Source of the DNA: Ctena decussata
Taxonomy: Eukaryota > Mollusca > Bivalvia > Lucinida > Lucinidae
Direction of reading: 5' to 3'
NCBI GenBank assembly: GCA_963989385.1
Contig: OZ022514.1
Coordinates: 26,701,222 to 26,765,221 of the forward strand
Length of the DNA stretch: 64,000 bases
Shown here: in pieces, positions 10,383-20,519 of the stretch
Numbering within the stretch: the first letter of the stretch is position 1
Layout of the letters: each line of letters begins with the position of its first letter
Translations under genes and position numbers: made by a program
The notes under the pieces: model-generated
Told to the model about the DNA's origin: nothing
Seen by the model: the letters and a program-made list of their open reading frames with translations, nothing else
The model's database searches: none

Positions 10383-11537
10383 TGCAGCCTTTTTTTTTTT
10401 TTCCCTTTACAATTTAAAATTTCTTGTGAGTCCTGGCTCTTGTAAATCTAAAACATCTGAGTTTTAAAAGAAAATTGTGATAACAGGACTCTGGACTTAA
10501 AGGCACGAAAATCAATGGTTGTCGCAATTTTTTTTCTTTACTCTAAGTGTTCAGAACTGCAGTATTTGAGTACCTTTGTATGCATGCTCAAACTTTCGAC
10601 CCGAGTAACACGGGCTGGAAACTCGAAAATGCTCTTGACATGCAGGACAATGCTGACGTCATGCACTAGTTGACACGATGGTTCACCAAAAACAAACACG
10701 GAAGTGAAATAAACGCAGCAAAACTGATGAGGTACAAAGAGCAAACCGTCTTTTTTTCTTCTAAAAAATTACTTGTAACGATATGAAGATGAAGAGTTTT
10801 TATGAAGTCCTTGTATAGTGTTGGTAAGGGTTTTCTGTTTTCAGCCATAAAAAGCATGTGAACACAAACACACGTCTTCTCACCCACATTTGGCATTGAA
10901 ATCTTTCTCTTAATACATATAATAATTGGTTGTTAAGGGTCTTTGAATGTTTTGTTTTTATTGATAGAGTGTCAGTTTTATTTTATTTTTTTTCTTTGTG
11001 ATAACTTATGTGCCACACCACAAACCTGCCATCATGGTCATAGTTTGATCGAGCGCAGTATAGATAGAAAGAAAGAAAGTTTCCTGTGCTCAGTTGGTAT
11101 TCGACCACTGAGTGCCAGTCCAGTATTAGTAAAGCAACAGTTTTAATGATGTATAGGTCTGCTAATGTAAACATTTTGTTTGTGTAATCTTCAAATATAC
11201 TATAAATGTACATTATTTCTATAAGCTAATATGTATCAAATAAGACAGAGTTAGTAAACAGTCCTCCGTAATTGAAAAAGTACCCTGCTCCACCATAAAA
11301 ACTGGCCTTTACAGAGGTAATTCTGACCATTTTTTTTTTTGCCAAGCCTTCATTAATGATTAATAATTAATGCATAATTTATGCAAAACATATTAACCTT
11401 ATTAAGGCCGCTGATAAAACGATTATGACGTCAGCGCAATGACGTAGGTTGTCACCCTTGTAAACCGTGGATGTCCTTTTTGAAGCTTGACGCATAAACT
11501 TAACAGATTGTTGGTAGCGTCTGCTTAGTTCACCATC
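10383..11537. other. No recognised gene
   Basis: AT-rich sequence with short GAAA runs. Two CRE-like sites (TGACGTCA, TGACGTAG) occur near 11425-11450. Nothing supports an exon. Confidence 0.4.
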
Positions 11538-11539
11538 AA

Positions 11540-13690
11540 CATCTATCTACCAATTAAGTGCATGGCCAATATTGGCATAATTGCACTGTGAACAACCTTA
11601 AAACATTCGTGCTGGGAGGTTCTTATGTAGAGTTAAAATCAGGTACATGTAAAAGCATGTTGTTCACAATCACAATCTTAGGACATCTGCACTGACAAGG
11701 AGCTTGAAGTCATCCAGAGTCGGTGCAGATATGACCTTGGCAGGCAGATCATTCCAGAGACGGACTGTTGATGGAAAGAAGGATCCCTTGTAGGCGTTAA
11801 TGGAACAAAATACGGGCAGGAATCGTTGATGGTGTCCTCTAGTTACTACTCCTGTGACTGTCAGGTACTGGCCTGAAGGGATTTCAACAAGGTTATTGAC
11901 GATCCTGTACATCATTGTGACTTTGCTCTGGTCTCGCCTTGATTGAAGGTCCTCCCATCCAAGTTCTTGTGACATTAAAGTGACACTGCTGGTTCAGCGG
12001 TAGTCATTGCAGCAAAACCTGTCGGCACACCTCTTTACAGACTCCAATTTGGCTATGTTAGATTTTGTCACTGGGTCCCATACCGTCGAAGCATACTCAA
12101 GCTGTGGACGAACTATGGACTTGTAGCATTTGGCCTTAACATCCTTTGGGCAGCTTGAAAGATTTCTGCGAAGGAAAGCTGTAGTCTGGTTGGCCCTTTT
12201 CTTCACTGCATCAATATGGCTGTTCCAGGACAGTTTACTGTCTATGGTGACTCCAAGGTACTTTGCTTTTGACGTTTCTTTCAAGGTCTGTCCATGAATG
12301 CTGTAAGAGATTGGTATGACGTTTCGCTTGTTGGTGATCTGGATGTGTTCACACTTGTCTGGGTTAAATACCATCTGCCAATCTCTTTCCCATTCCTGTA
12401 GATGATTAAGATCTCTCTGTAGTGACTCTGCATCTTTCTGGTCTCGTATAACTCTGTACAGCAGACAGTCATCTGCGAACAGTTGTACTGAAGAGGAAAC
12501 TCTTGAGGGCAGGTCATTGATGTATACCAGGAACAGGAGAGGTCCAGGTACTGTACCCTGTGGAACTCCAGATGTGACAGCGGCAGGAGAAGATGTCTTC
12601 CCATCAAGGACTACTTGCTGGTTCCTATCTGCAAGGAAACTTTGGATCCAGGATAGGTTCTTGTCTCTGATGCCGTAGTGATGGAGCTTGACTGCCAGGC
12701 GATGATGTGGAACTTTATCAAAGGCCTTGCTGAAATCCAACAAAATAGCATCAACTTGTTGCCGTCTGTCTAGTCCGACTGCGAGGTCATGTATGGTGGT
12801 GATGAGCTGTGTCTCACATGATCTCTTCTTCCTGAAGCCGTGCTGGTAGTCACTCAGAATCTTGTTACTTTCCAGAAATTTCATGAGATGACTATGTACT
12901 ATGTCACAGTATGTGTTCCACGACTTTGCAACAACAGGATGTCAGTGAAACTGGCCGATAGTAAGCAGCCTTGCTCTTGTCTCCTTTTTTGAATAGAGGT
13001 GTCACAAAGGCTCTTTTCCAGTCATCAGAAATCTGACCTTGTTCGTAGGAAGCTTGATATATGAGTGTCAGGGCTGGTGCAATGGAAGCGGCCATCTCCT
13101 TCAGGAATCTTGGTGAGATCTGGTCTGGGCCACTAGCTTTGTATGGGTTCTGGCCATCTAGCAGTTTTTTTCACTCCATTTACCTGAATATTTAGGGGTG
13201 GCACAGTATTAGCTGTGCTTGTTCCCATGGTAGGCACTGAAGTGTTGTCTTCTTTGGTGAAGGCACTGACAAACTGCTCATTCAGAATCTCAACCTGGTC
13301 TATAAAGATAAAGATAAAGAAGCTTTATTTAACGTCGCATATTAGAAACAGGAAACATAAGCTATGTAGAGCTTTTATTGCGACAAACAGGGTATCCAGT
13401 AACAATTAATACTTACCCGATGACTTAACTTTATCCTCCTAGGACTACCCTTTATAGGCGAGCGTCAGCCAAGGGAGCTCCTAGTACCATTTATAACGCC
13501 TTTGGTATGGCGCGGCCGGGATTCGAACCCACGACCTCCCGGTCCCGAAGCAGACGCTCTACCACTGAGCTATCGGCGCCGGACTATGGTTTCTGAATAG
13601 TTGAATATGGTTTCTGAATAGTTGATGCCATCTTATTCAGTGGGGCTACACCAGAGCTGTCACACTTCATATCCTTCATGTACTCGTATC
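11540..13690 (-). mobile_element. Broken CR1/L2-like LINE copy, 5'-truncated, carrying a SINE
   Basis: Read on the minus strand, frames 13095-12904, 12884-11994 and 11975-11670 together encode a reverse transcriptase with FKKGDKSKAAYYRPVSL, LLDFSKAFDKV, SGVPQGTVPGPLLFL and FADDCLLYR. It is disabled by a frameshift near 12900 and by a CGA-to-TGA change at 11994-11996 (the plus copy at 15.5 kb keeps CGA). The 3' end runs to a TAGATG-type tail near 11540. A SINE interrupts it at about 13304-13581; the frame resumes beyond to about 13683. Confidence 0.85.
13304..13581 (-). mobile_element. tRNA-derived SINE, family S4, inside the broken LINE
   Basis: On the minus strand it begins GGCGCCGATAGCTCAGTGG (A box), has GGGTTCGAATCCCGG (B box), and ends in an AAAGAT-type tail after AACGTTAAA-like sequence. 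The LINE reading frame is continuous on both sides of it, so it inserted after the LINE. Confidence 0.8.
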
Positions 13691-14859
13691 CGAGTAGTTC
13701 TCATCATTTTTTTCTAAGATTTTCGTGTTTTCTCCCAAACAAGCAGGTTTTCTTCCAGTTTGCGGTAGTTATGTATTGTGTACCTAATAACTCTGGTTTC
13801 GACACACACGTCATGAATTTATTTATAGAAACGAACCTCAGGGAGCGATCATTATTTGATATGATATCACGCACAGACAACGTCACGTCCAGAAGCAGTT
13901 CTCGTCATGTTGTTTTTGAGCTCGATTTTAAAATAAATATAAAACCCATTTTGCTGTTGTTCCTAGATAATGATTTTTGACATCTTATTCATGTAACAAA
14001 GTCCGTTTGTATGCCGAATGCGCTCAATTTTTTTAATGAGGTCACAGCAGACAAAAACAAACAAAAAACTGAGACGAAGAGTTTTTCTTGTTCACAAGGC
14101 TGCTGAAAACGATAAATGATGACTAAGTCAGGTTTTCTATTTTAATATTTTTGTGTATTTTCCTGCTGCAGTCATAGGGTAGTGTACATACACTAACCTT
14201 TGACTGGACTCTGCAGCCTGAAAAAAAGTGTGATACAAGCCCCTGTGGATTCAATATTTTGTGCCAGCTGAATTGTATATTTAGCTCTAAACTATGTACT
14301 TACTACCAGCGTTGTATCTTTCAAGATAGCATACTGTTTGTATTGCTTAAATCAGTTGATTTCTTTCTTTTTCTTACGCATTGCAAAATATTTTCCAAAA
14401 CTCGATGAAAACCGGAAATAAACAAAACTGTCTCGGAAAGTAGACTGTCTGTACTTAAGTCGTGTAAAGTGTTTGTGATATTGATATGAATACCGTGTTC
14501 AAGTGATTACGGTGTTCTGCGAGACCAGACTACACGAAAGTGGAAAAAGCTGCTTTTCGCGAAAATGACTGAATATTCATACGAAAGTGACTATTATTTT
14601 CGGTTTCACTATTTGATAACTCGGATTTTTTTTCTAACCAAATGTGGCATGTTTGCTGTTTCTGTCAAATTATTTACTGTACAGCTTTATTTTTATTTTA
14701 GAACATTTATTTTATAGAGGCTATGCTCATGTGAGTTTTGAAAAGACACGGACTTTGAATGGACTGCACTGTGTGTCAGTGAATCGTATCTGGATACGTC
14801 TGGTGCAATGGAAAAGACACGGACTCTAAATGGACTGCACTCATCGAGTTTTGGAACAT
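13691..14859. other. Spacer between two inverted LINE copies; no recognised gene
   Basis: AT-rich, apparently unique. The only structure seen is a direct repeat of about 30 bp containing AAAAGACACGGACT at about 14740 and 14812, just before the plus LINE copy. Confidence 0.4.
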
Positions 14860-15993
14860 CTTCTCCTGCCGCTGTCACATCTGGAGTTCCACAGGGTACA
14901 GTACCTGGACCAATCGTAACACTTCGGCCAATTCCGTATCCTGAATATCGAAGATATCGGCGAGGATGTCCGATTGTACCTGGACCTCTCCTGTTCCTGG
15001 TATACATCAATGACCTGCCCTCAAGAGTTTCCTCTTCAGTACGACTCTTAGCAGATGACTGTCTGCTGTACAGAGTTATACGAGACCAGAAAGATGCAGA
15101 GTCACTACAGAGAGATCTTAATCATCTACAGGAATGGGAAAGAGATTGGCAGATGGTATTTAACCCAGACAAGTGTGAACACATCCAGATCACCAACAAG
15201 CGAAACGTCATACCAACCTCTTACAGCATTCATGGACAGACCTTGAAAGAAACGTCAAAAGCAAAGTACCTTGGAGTCACCATAGACAGTAAACTGTCCT
15301 GGAACAGCCATATTGATGCAGTGAAGAAAAGGGCCAACCAGGCTACAGCTTTCCTTCGCAGAAATCTTTCAAGCTGCCCAAAGGATGTTAAGGCCAAATG
15401 CTACAAGTCCATAGTTCGTCCACAGCTTGAGTATGCTTCGACGGTATGGGGCCCAGTGACAAAATCCAACATAGCCAAATTGGAGTCTGTACAGAGGCGT
15501 GCCGACAGGTTTTGCTGCAATGACTACCGCCGAACCAGCAGTGTCACTTCAATGTTGCAAGAACTTGGATGGGAGGACCTTCAATCAAGGCGAGACCAGA
15601 GCAAAGTCACAATGATGTACAGGATCGTCAATAACCTCGTTGAAATCCCCTCAGGCCAGTACCTGACAGCCACAGGAGTAGCAACTAGAGGACACCATCA
15701 ACGATTCCTGCCCGTATTTTGTTCCATTAACGCCTACAAGGGATCCTTCTTTCCATCAACAGTCCGTCCCTGGAATGGTCTGCCTGCCAAGGTCATATAT
15801 GCACCGACTCTGGATGACTTCAAACTCCTTGTCAGTGCAGATGTCCTAAGACCGTGATTGTGAACAACATGCTTTTATCTGATTTTAACTGTACATAAGA
15901 ACCTCCCAGCACAAATGTTTTAAGGTTGTTCACAGTGCGACTATGCCAATATTGGCCATGCACTTAATTGGTAGATGTAGATGTAGATAGATG
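14860..15993 (+). pseudogene. 5'-truncated LINE copy with an open reverse transcriptase frame (to 15857)
   Basis: Same family as the minus copy at 11.5-13.7 kb and nearly identical to it, but inverted. It starts within the RT domain (SSPAAVTSGVPQGTVPGP) and keeps an open frame to the stop at 15855-15857. The usual FADD catalytic motif reads LADD here. It carries a 64-bp insertion. Downstream is the family 3' untranslated region ending in GTAGATGTAGATAGATG. Lacking the endonuclease and the N-terminal RT, it cannot be autonomous. Confidence 0.85.
14912..14975. mobile_element. 64-bp insertion with 11-bp duplication inside the RT frame
   Basis: Absent from the minus LINE copy. Flanked by perfect GTACCTGGACC repeats (14901-14911 and 14976-14986). 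Its ends are weakly inverted (AATCG...CGATT, 11 of 18 over the outer 18 bases). Insert plus duplication is 75 bp, so the frame is kept. Confidence 0.7.
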
Positions 15994-16074
15994 TCTGTTA
16001 AAATTGATTTTTATATGGGTTTTACAGCCCTTTCAAGAATATCTCACTTATGACATGTCGACCGTCAAGCACTG

Positions 16075-16210
16075 GTGGCGAAAATCAGAGCACCCGGGCA
16101 AAAGCCACACAGCCTTTCATTATCACCCTCCAATCGTCCTGATATGACTGAAATACTATTGAAAGGGATGAAAAATCGAAAGTCATCCATCCACCCATCC
16201 ACCCAGTCAT
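16075..16210 (+). mobile_element. SINE fragment, family S3 (3' part)
   Basis: Contains CACACAGCCTTTCATTATCA, GATATGACTGA and a (CATC)n-type tail (CATCCATCCACCCATCC), matching the minus-strand element at 46631-46833. The tRNA head is reduced. Confidence 0.6.
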
Positions 16211-17170
16211 CTTTTCTGTCTGATGCACAGTAGAACATTGATTTGTTTACATATGCATTAAATACAGTGTATATGCCTTGATGAAGTGGAAATAATTAAA
16301 GTTTGCAATTCTAAAAAATTGTATCTATATAAAATGTTGTACAATAGATTGGATGTGTTAGTGGAAAATAAAGATAAATTATAGAAAAAAAAACCTATAA
16401 CAAAAAAACAATTTTCTCCTATGGTTTGAAAAAAAAAACAACAAAAAACAATTCGATTTCACAATGAGCAGTGCATCCAAAAGATGCAGATGCAACAACA
16501 TACACAGTATAGAACGTTAACCCCGATCTGACTACCACTTTAGGATCCTCGAGTTCAGGAGAATTCCGATTCGAGTTTACACATGCCTGCATATCCCAAT
16601 ATTTATAATTTTTACGGTATGAGAAAACTCCTGTCCGAATGAAATAACGTGATAATTGAGCCGCGACACGAGAAAACCAACAAAATGGTTATGCGCCCAG
16701 CCCAGACTCAGATCAGCCTGGGCATCTGCCCAGCCCGTTCAGGCTTTCAGAACAGAACAGAACAGAACTTTATTAACACTCAGGTCTATACAGACATATG
16801 AGGATATGAACAAATATTTACATTATCACTGCAAAGCTCTCTGTAAACCCAATTATAAGTGATGCGGGAGTCAATGTTTTAACAAGTCAATAATTACATT
16901 GTGTCACGCGCTTCAGAGTGACAGCACATCCCACTAACTAGCACGTGAAATCTACAACATGCCATGTACTTGAATGGCTAGTAAACATTGAGTGACATTG
17001 AGGGATTTACTGGTAGGCAGTGGCAATGCGGCTGTTCCAAACTATTGCAAAATTCGGCCGGTAATGTTTTTAAAACGATTCTTATATATGTATTTCTTAT
17101 TTTTGTTTATTTTTTTATTGATCAAAAGCATCGTATAATAATATAAATATAAGGAGTGAATGTTATTTTT

Positions 17171-17288
17171 TGAACGTTTACTGAAGTATAAACTACATCG
17201 GGTTACGAGCAAAGTTTACGTAAACCCCTTCGGGGTTCACTTACTTTGCTCGTGACCCGATGTAGTTTATACTTCAGTAAACGTTCAA
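17171..17288. mobile_element. Foldback MITE, family F
   Basis: Ends TGAACGTTTACTGAAGTATA and its exact complement, centre AACCCCTTCGGGGTT. The arms are almost perfectly complementary, so it is probably a young copy. Confidence 0.8.
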
Positions 17289-17689
17289 ATCTTAAGTATA
17301 ATACATTGAGACATGGTGGCATATACATTTACATGTAAAACTAGAATAGCATTGGAGAAATATTTGACACTTTCTTAGCGAGAATATAGTTTGAAACAAA
17401 TATGAAACTTATGTGGGGGTGGGAATAGCATGAATATTAGATATACACATATATAGCACAGCTTCTGTTTGCGGTGTAAGCGAGGTAACTCGTGGTTTAC
17501 TAAGGCTGCAGTACGGACTTAATTCTAACTCATTATCCAAAGGCATCATAATTTTTTTTACTGTACTCAAAATAAGCGGACAGAAAGCTTATGAAGGTAC
17601 CGACTACACTGAACGGACAAGCCCGCTGAGTTCGCGTCGTCGCTTTTAGAAAGTAATTGACATTCTTGGCAAACACTCCCGGCAGGCAC

Positions 17690-17775
17690 ACAGCGCTGAA
17701 TCGACATTGATTCGGCGCTGATTCAACGTCATGACGTTGAATCAGCGTCGACTCAGCGCCTACCCAATGCCTTGC
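17690..17775. repeat. Compact palindrome of GCGCTGAATCGAC type
   Basis: GGCAGGCACACAGCGCTGAA opens a palindrome centred on CAACGTCATGACGTTG. Related foldback sequences with AACGTTGATTCAAC-like arms and GCAGGCACA or GCCTGCTGGG ends are at 49430, 61310 and 61750. Confidence 0.55.
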
Positions 17776-17861
17776 GCCTAATGGGTTCATTTTTAGTCAG
17801 GGAAATGACTCCACCACAATGCCGTACGGACAATACGCTAAGCGCTTAAGTAGTAGTAATT

Positions 17862-17942
17862 CAATTCTCATATCGACGTTGTCCCCGCATCTCAGCGGAA
17901 CGAATCCATAGCCGCAGTAACGGGGCGCCGAGCGTCCGTCCA
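17862..17942 (-). mobile_element. Retroelement 3' tail with (TAC)n end
   Basis: On the minus strand: CGGACGCTCGGCGCC, then GGCTATGGATTCGTTCC, ending in ATTACTACTACT. A plus-strand copy at 57030-57127 matches closely. Likely a SINE or LINE 3' end; no frame. Confidence 0.55.
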
Positions 17943-18391
17943 GCTAAGCGCTTAAACGGTAACTAAAGGTCTAAGTTACCTCCAGGCGGACGGCGAAGAC
18001 AGCGCACAACCACTTTTTTTTTTTCGTGTCGCGGCTCATATATATAATTGCTACCAAAGAAATTTATTTTATATTACCATTTTATATATAACCATTTCTT
18101 TGCCTTTTCAGAGCATCAAATTGTCCTCCAATTCATTATTCATTACATGTAAAACAAAAAAAAGGCGCAACTTTTCCCTATCGGCAACAGCTAGGGGATA
18201 ACTGTACTCAAAATTGTTATATGGGATGGTAGATCGTCGATTTCAAGGTCGCAAATTTTGTCTGACGGAATGGAGATAAAATATCAGCTTTAAACTGAGA
18301 ATACAAGTCTTCTCATCTTTTTATATAAAATAAAAAAAAGAAACAAACAAACAAACAAAAAACTAAGCTTAAATTATAGAATTCATATGCT

Positions 18392-18545
18392 AAGAAGAGG
18401 TGGGAAGACAATATTAAAGAGTGGACAGGGATGGATTTAGCCAGCTCAACTAGGGCAGCTAACAGAAAACAGAGCAAGATGGAAAGGAATTGTTTCGAAG
18501 TCATCTGTGGTGCCCCGACGACCTAGTAAGGTTGTGGGATAGAAT
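18392..18545 (+). pseudogene. RTE-like reverse transcriptase C-terminal relic
   Basis: The frame reads KKRWEDNIKEWTGMDLASS followed by TRAANRKQSKMERNC, the typical C-terminal tail of RTE-type LINE proteins. A shifted frame continues the tail (...VVPRRPSKV). Only the last ~50 codons survive. A longer relic lies at 60175-60600 on the other strand. Confidence 0.75.
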
Positions 18546-19172
18546 AGAAAATAGATGCTATATTTTCCACGTAAGTCTGTGAGCGGAGATAAACAAATCG
18601 AAGTCAAATGCAGTTTATTTAATACCGACCCAGCATTTATACTGATATACAATATTTAACGTTGAACAAGACTATTTCAAGTGCTTTTCGGTTACATGTT
18701 AGTGCACGTTCTGAGGAAAACGGATCACTATTTTAATAGTAGACTTATATTGTCAAATGTAAATCGAAGGAAAAGGTAGTCCAGAAAACTTCTCCTTCAT
18801 TGTTTGTCCACCCATTTAAAGAATAAAACAATGATTATTCATGCGAGAAACTGCTTTTTAATTGTTTTTCGATATTCAAGCGCTTTCCGGCATAGTTGAG
18901 TTTTTCGGTTATTCTTTGTACCAAACACGCTTGAAAATAAATAGTTGGCTTTGTAGGCACGACATGTATATTGATAGCACGATTACAACCTTATTGACAA
19001 AAGAGAATTTAAAACATACATCGACAAGCGCAGCTCCCAATAATCAGTTTTTGTCGTTTTCTAATACATCACTTTCTTATTAATTTGAAAGCAGGTCGAT
19101 TTTCTATTCATTTTGAGTAGCTAATCATTTGTGTTGGGTTCTCATATTTATTTGCCTGCCAAATGAAAGCGT

Positions 19173-19254
19173 GTCGTGGTGGCCGAGTGGTTAAGGCGTT
19201 TGACTCGAAATCAAATGGGCTATGCCCGCACAGGTTCGAATCCTGTCCACGACG
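19173..19254 (+). tRNA. tRNA-Ser (CGA)
   Basis: Complete class II tRNA fold: acceptor stem GTCGTGG/CCACGAC plus discriminator G; D arm GGCCGAGTGGTTAAGGC; anticodon stem-loop TTTGA-CTCGAAA-TCAAA with CGA anticodon (reads UCG); long variable arm GGGCTATGCCC; T arm CAGGTTCGAATCCTG. Unlike the SINE heads in this window it has all stems intact, no trailing SINE body, and a Pol III terminator. The CCA is not encoded, as usual in eukaryotes. Confidence 0.95.
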
Positions 19255-19259
19255 ATTAC

Positions 19260-19266
19260 TTTTTTT
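19260..19266 (+). terminator. RNA polymerase III T-run terminator of tRNA-Ser
   Basis: Seven consecutive T residues begin 6 bases after the mature 3' end, the normal position for Pol III termination. Confidence 0.85.
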
Positions 19267-19643
19267 CTTCACATTTTCTTTGTTTGTGTGTCTTACTCGA
19301 AGTGTACGTAGCCGACGCGTGCAGTCTAGCAAGAACGTGAAAAGTTGCCCAAACAATCATGCATCGCAGCTAATTCAATTCATCGACATGTGTGTGTTTT
19401 CCCAATTTTACAAAAGGCGATCAGTTTTAGTGTGCCTATTTGAGACACCTTCCAAAACAGAGTCTGCTCCTACAGGAAAGAATTTGGTCATATAGGACAG
19501 TGACCTATATTATAGGTCACTGTATAGGAGCTTCCTTTAAAAAACTGGAGTGAAAAGGGAGACTAGAATAGAAAAGGAAGGCTATATAATGAAATTGGCA
19601 GAGTAGCTTCCACTGAAAGTGTGTCTATTCACCTAAATATGCT

Positions 19644-19841
19644 CAGGGTTGGAGGTTATAAAACTTGAGAATAATCTCAAACTCAAAATAAAGCACACTG
19701 ATTGGCTGCTTCCGAGCACATCTCAAACTCAAAATAAAGCACGCTGATTAGCTGTTTCCGAGCATGTGCTCGGAAGTAGCCAATCAGTGTGCTTTATTTT
19801 GAGTTTGAGAATGTACTCAAGTTTTATAACCTCTGAGCCTG
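19644..19841. mobile_element. Foldback MITE, family C, with internal duplication
   Basis: Ends CAGGGTTGGAGGTTATAAAA and complement of ...TATAACCTCTGAGCCTG. Within the left arm the segment CTCAAACTCAAAATAAAGCA is duplicated, so the arms are unequal. Confidence 0.75.
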
Positions 19842-19872
19842 ATCACAGTACACATGTGCATATGCTCTTACG

Positions 19873-20065
19873 AGGGCGTACCTGCCCATACGCAAATACG
19901 CAGGTGCGTATTAAAATTTTGGCAAATTGACAAAATTTCTGCACACACTTCCGTATTTGCATGCTGAAATGGTGTAAACTGGGCAACTGGATTTCAATAC
20001 CAGCTGCAAATTGCGATAACAATATGAAATATCCTAGTCCCGCCCACATGTATAAAACATAATAA
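19873..20065. mobile_element. MITE, family H (GGGCGTAGCTACC ends), partial
   Basis: Contains GAGGGCGTACCTGCCCATAC, CGCAAATACGCAGGTGCG and the internal palindrome AATTGACAAAATTTC. The right terminus is degraded. Full copies are at 29606, 34849 and 39212. Confidence 0.65.
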
Positions 20066-20389
20066 TTGAGCCACATATTGTGACTTCCAACAATGTGGCA
20101 GTCTTGTCATGTGATATTCAGATAATCCTGCTCATTAATATAGGTTAATCAGAGACCTCACTGTTGGCTCTATGGTTTGTGTGACTTTCAAAGATGGCTG
20201 TTGTGACAAGCGAAGGCAGTCTGATGAGAGCCTTTGCTTGTCACTTATGCCACATTGTAGGAAATCACATGGTGTGGCTCAGTTGTGTTTTTCAGGTAAA
20301 ACATCTTTTCGAGCCACACCCAGAATGTCACTCATATAAGTGACCTGATAGTACGACAACTTAAGCATTGAGAAACAAACAAAAATTAG

Positions 20390-20510
20390 ACCTTGAGCTG
20401 ACCATAGACCCCCCTCCCAGGGGGAGTTTTGTACTCTATGATTTTCTGAAACTACATTATATAAGAAACAAAATGACACATGTTAGCCCTCTGTACGTTG
20501 GGGCGTTAAC
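20390..20510 (+). repeat. Dispersed repeat with CCCAGGGGGAGTTTTGTA core
   Basis: Matches an inverted copy at about 28105-28255 (both have ACATGTTAGCCCTCTG-type and GGGGGAGTTTTGTA segments). Unknown family. Confidence 0.5.
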
Positions 20511-20519
20511 GTATGACGT

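Larger units (their letters stand above)
16657..18038. mobile_element. Family A foldback MITE split by about 1.2 kb
   Basis: The left arm (16657 to about 16745) and right arm (about 17940-18038) match the two halves of other family A copies. Between them lie a retroelement 3' end with (AGAAC)n tail at 16747, a family F element, a palindrome and another 3' tail. The insertion history is layered and I cannot fix each border. Confidence 0.6.

Noticed and set aside
10361..10400. Plus-strand ATG (MAESELPLQP...) as a gene start
   Set aside because: The frame runs into a T-run and stops with no donor site. The ATG is part of a YY1-like promoter motif.
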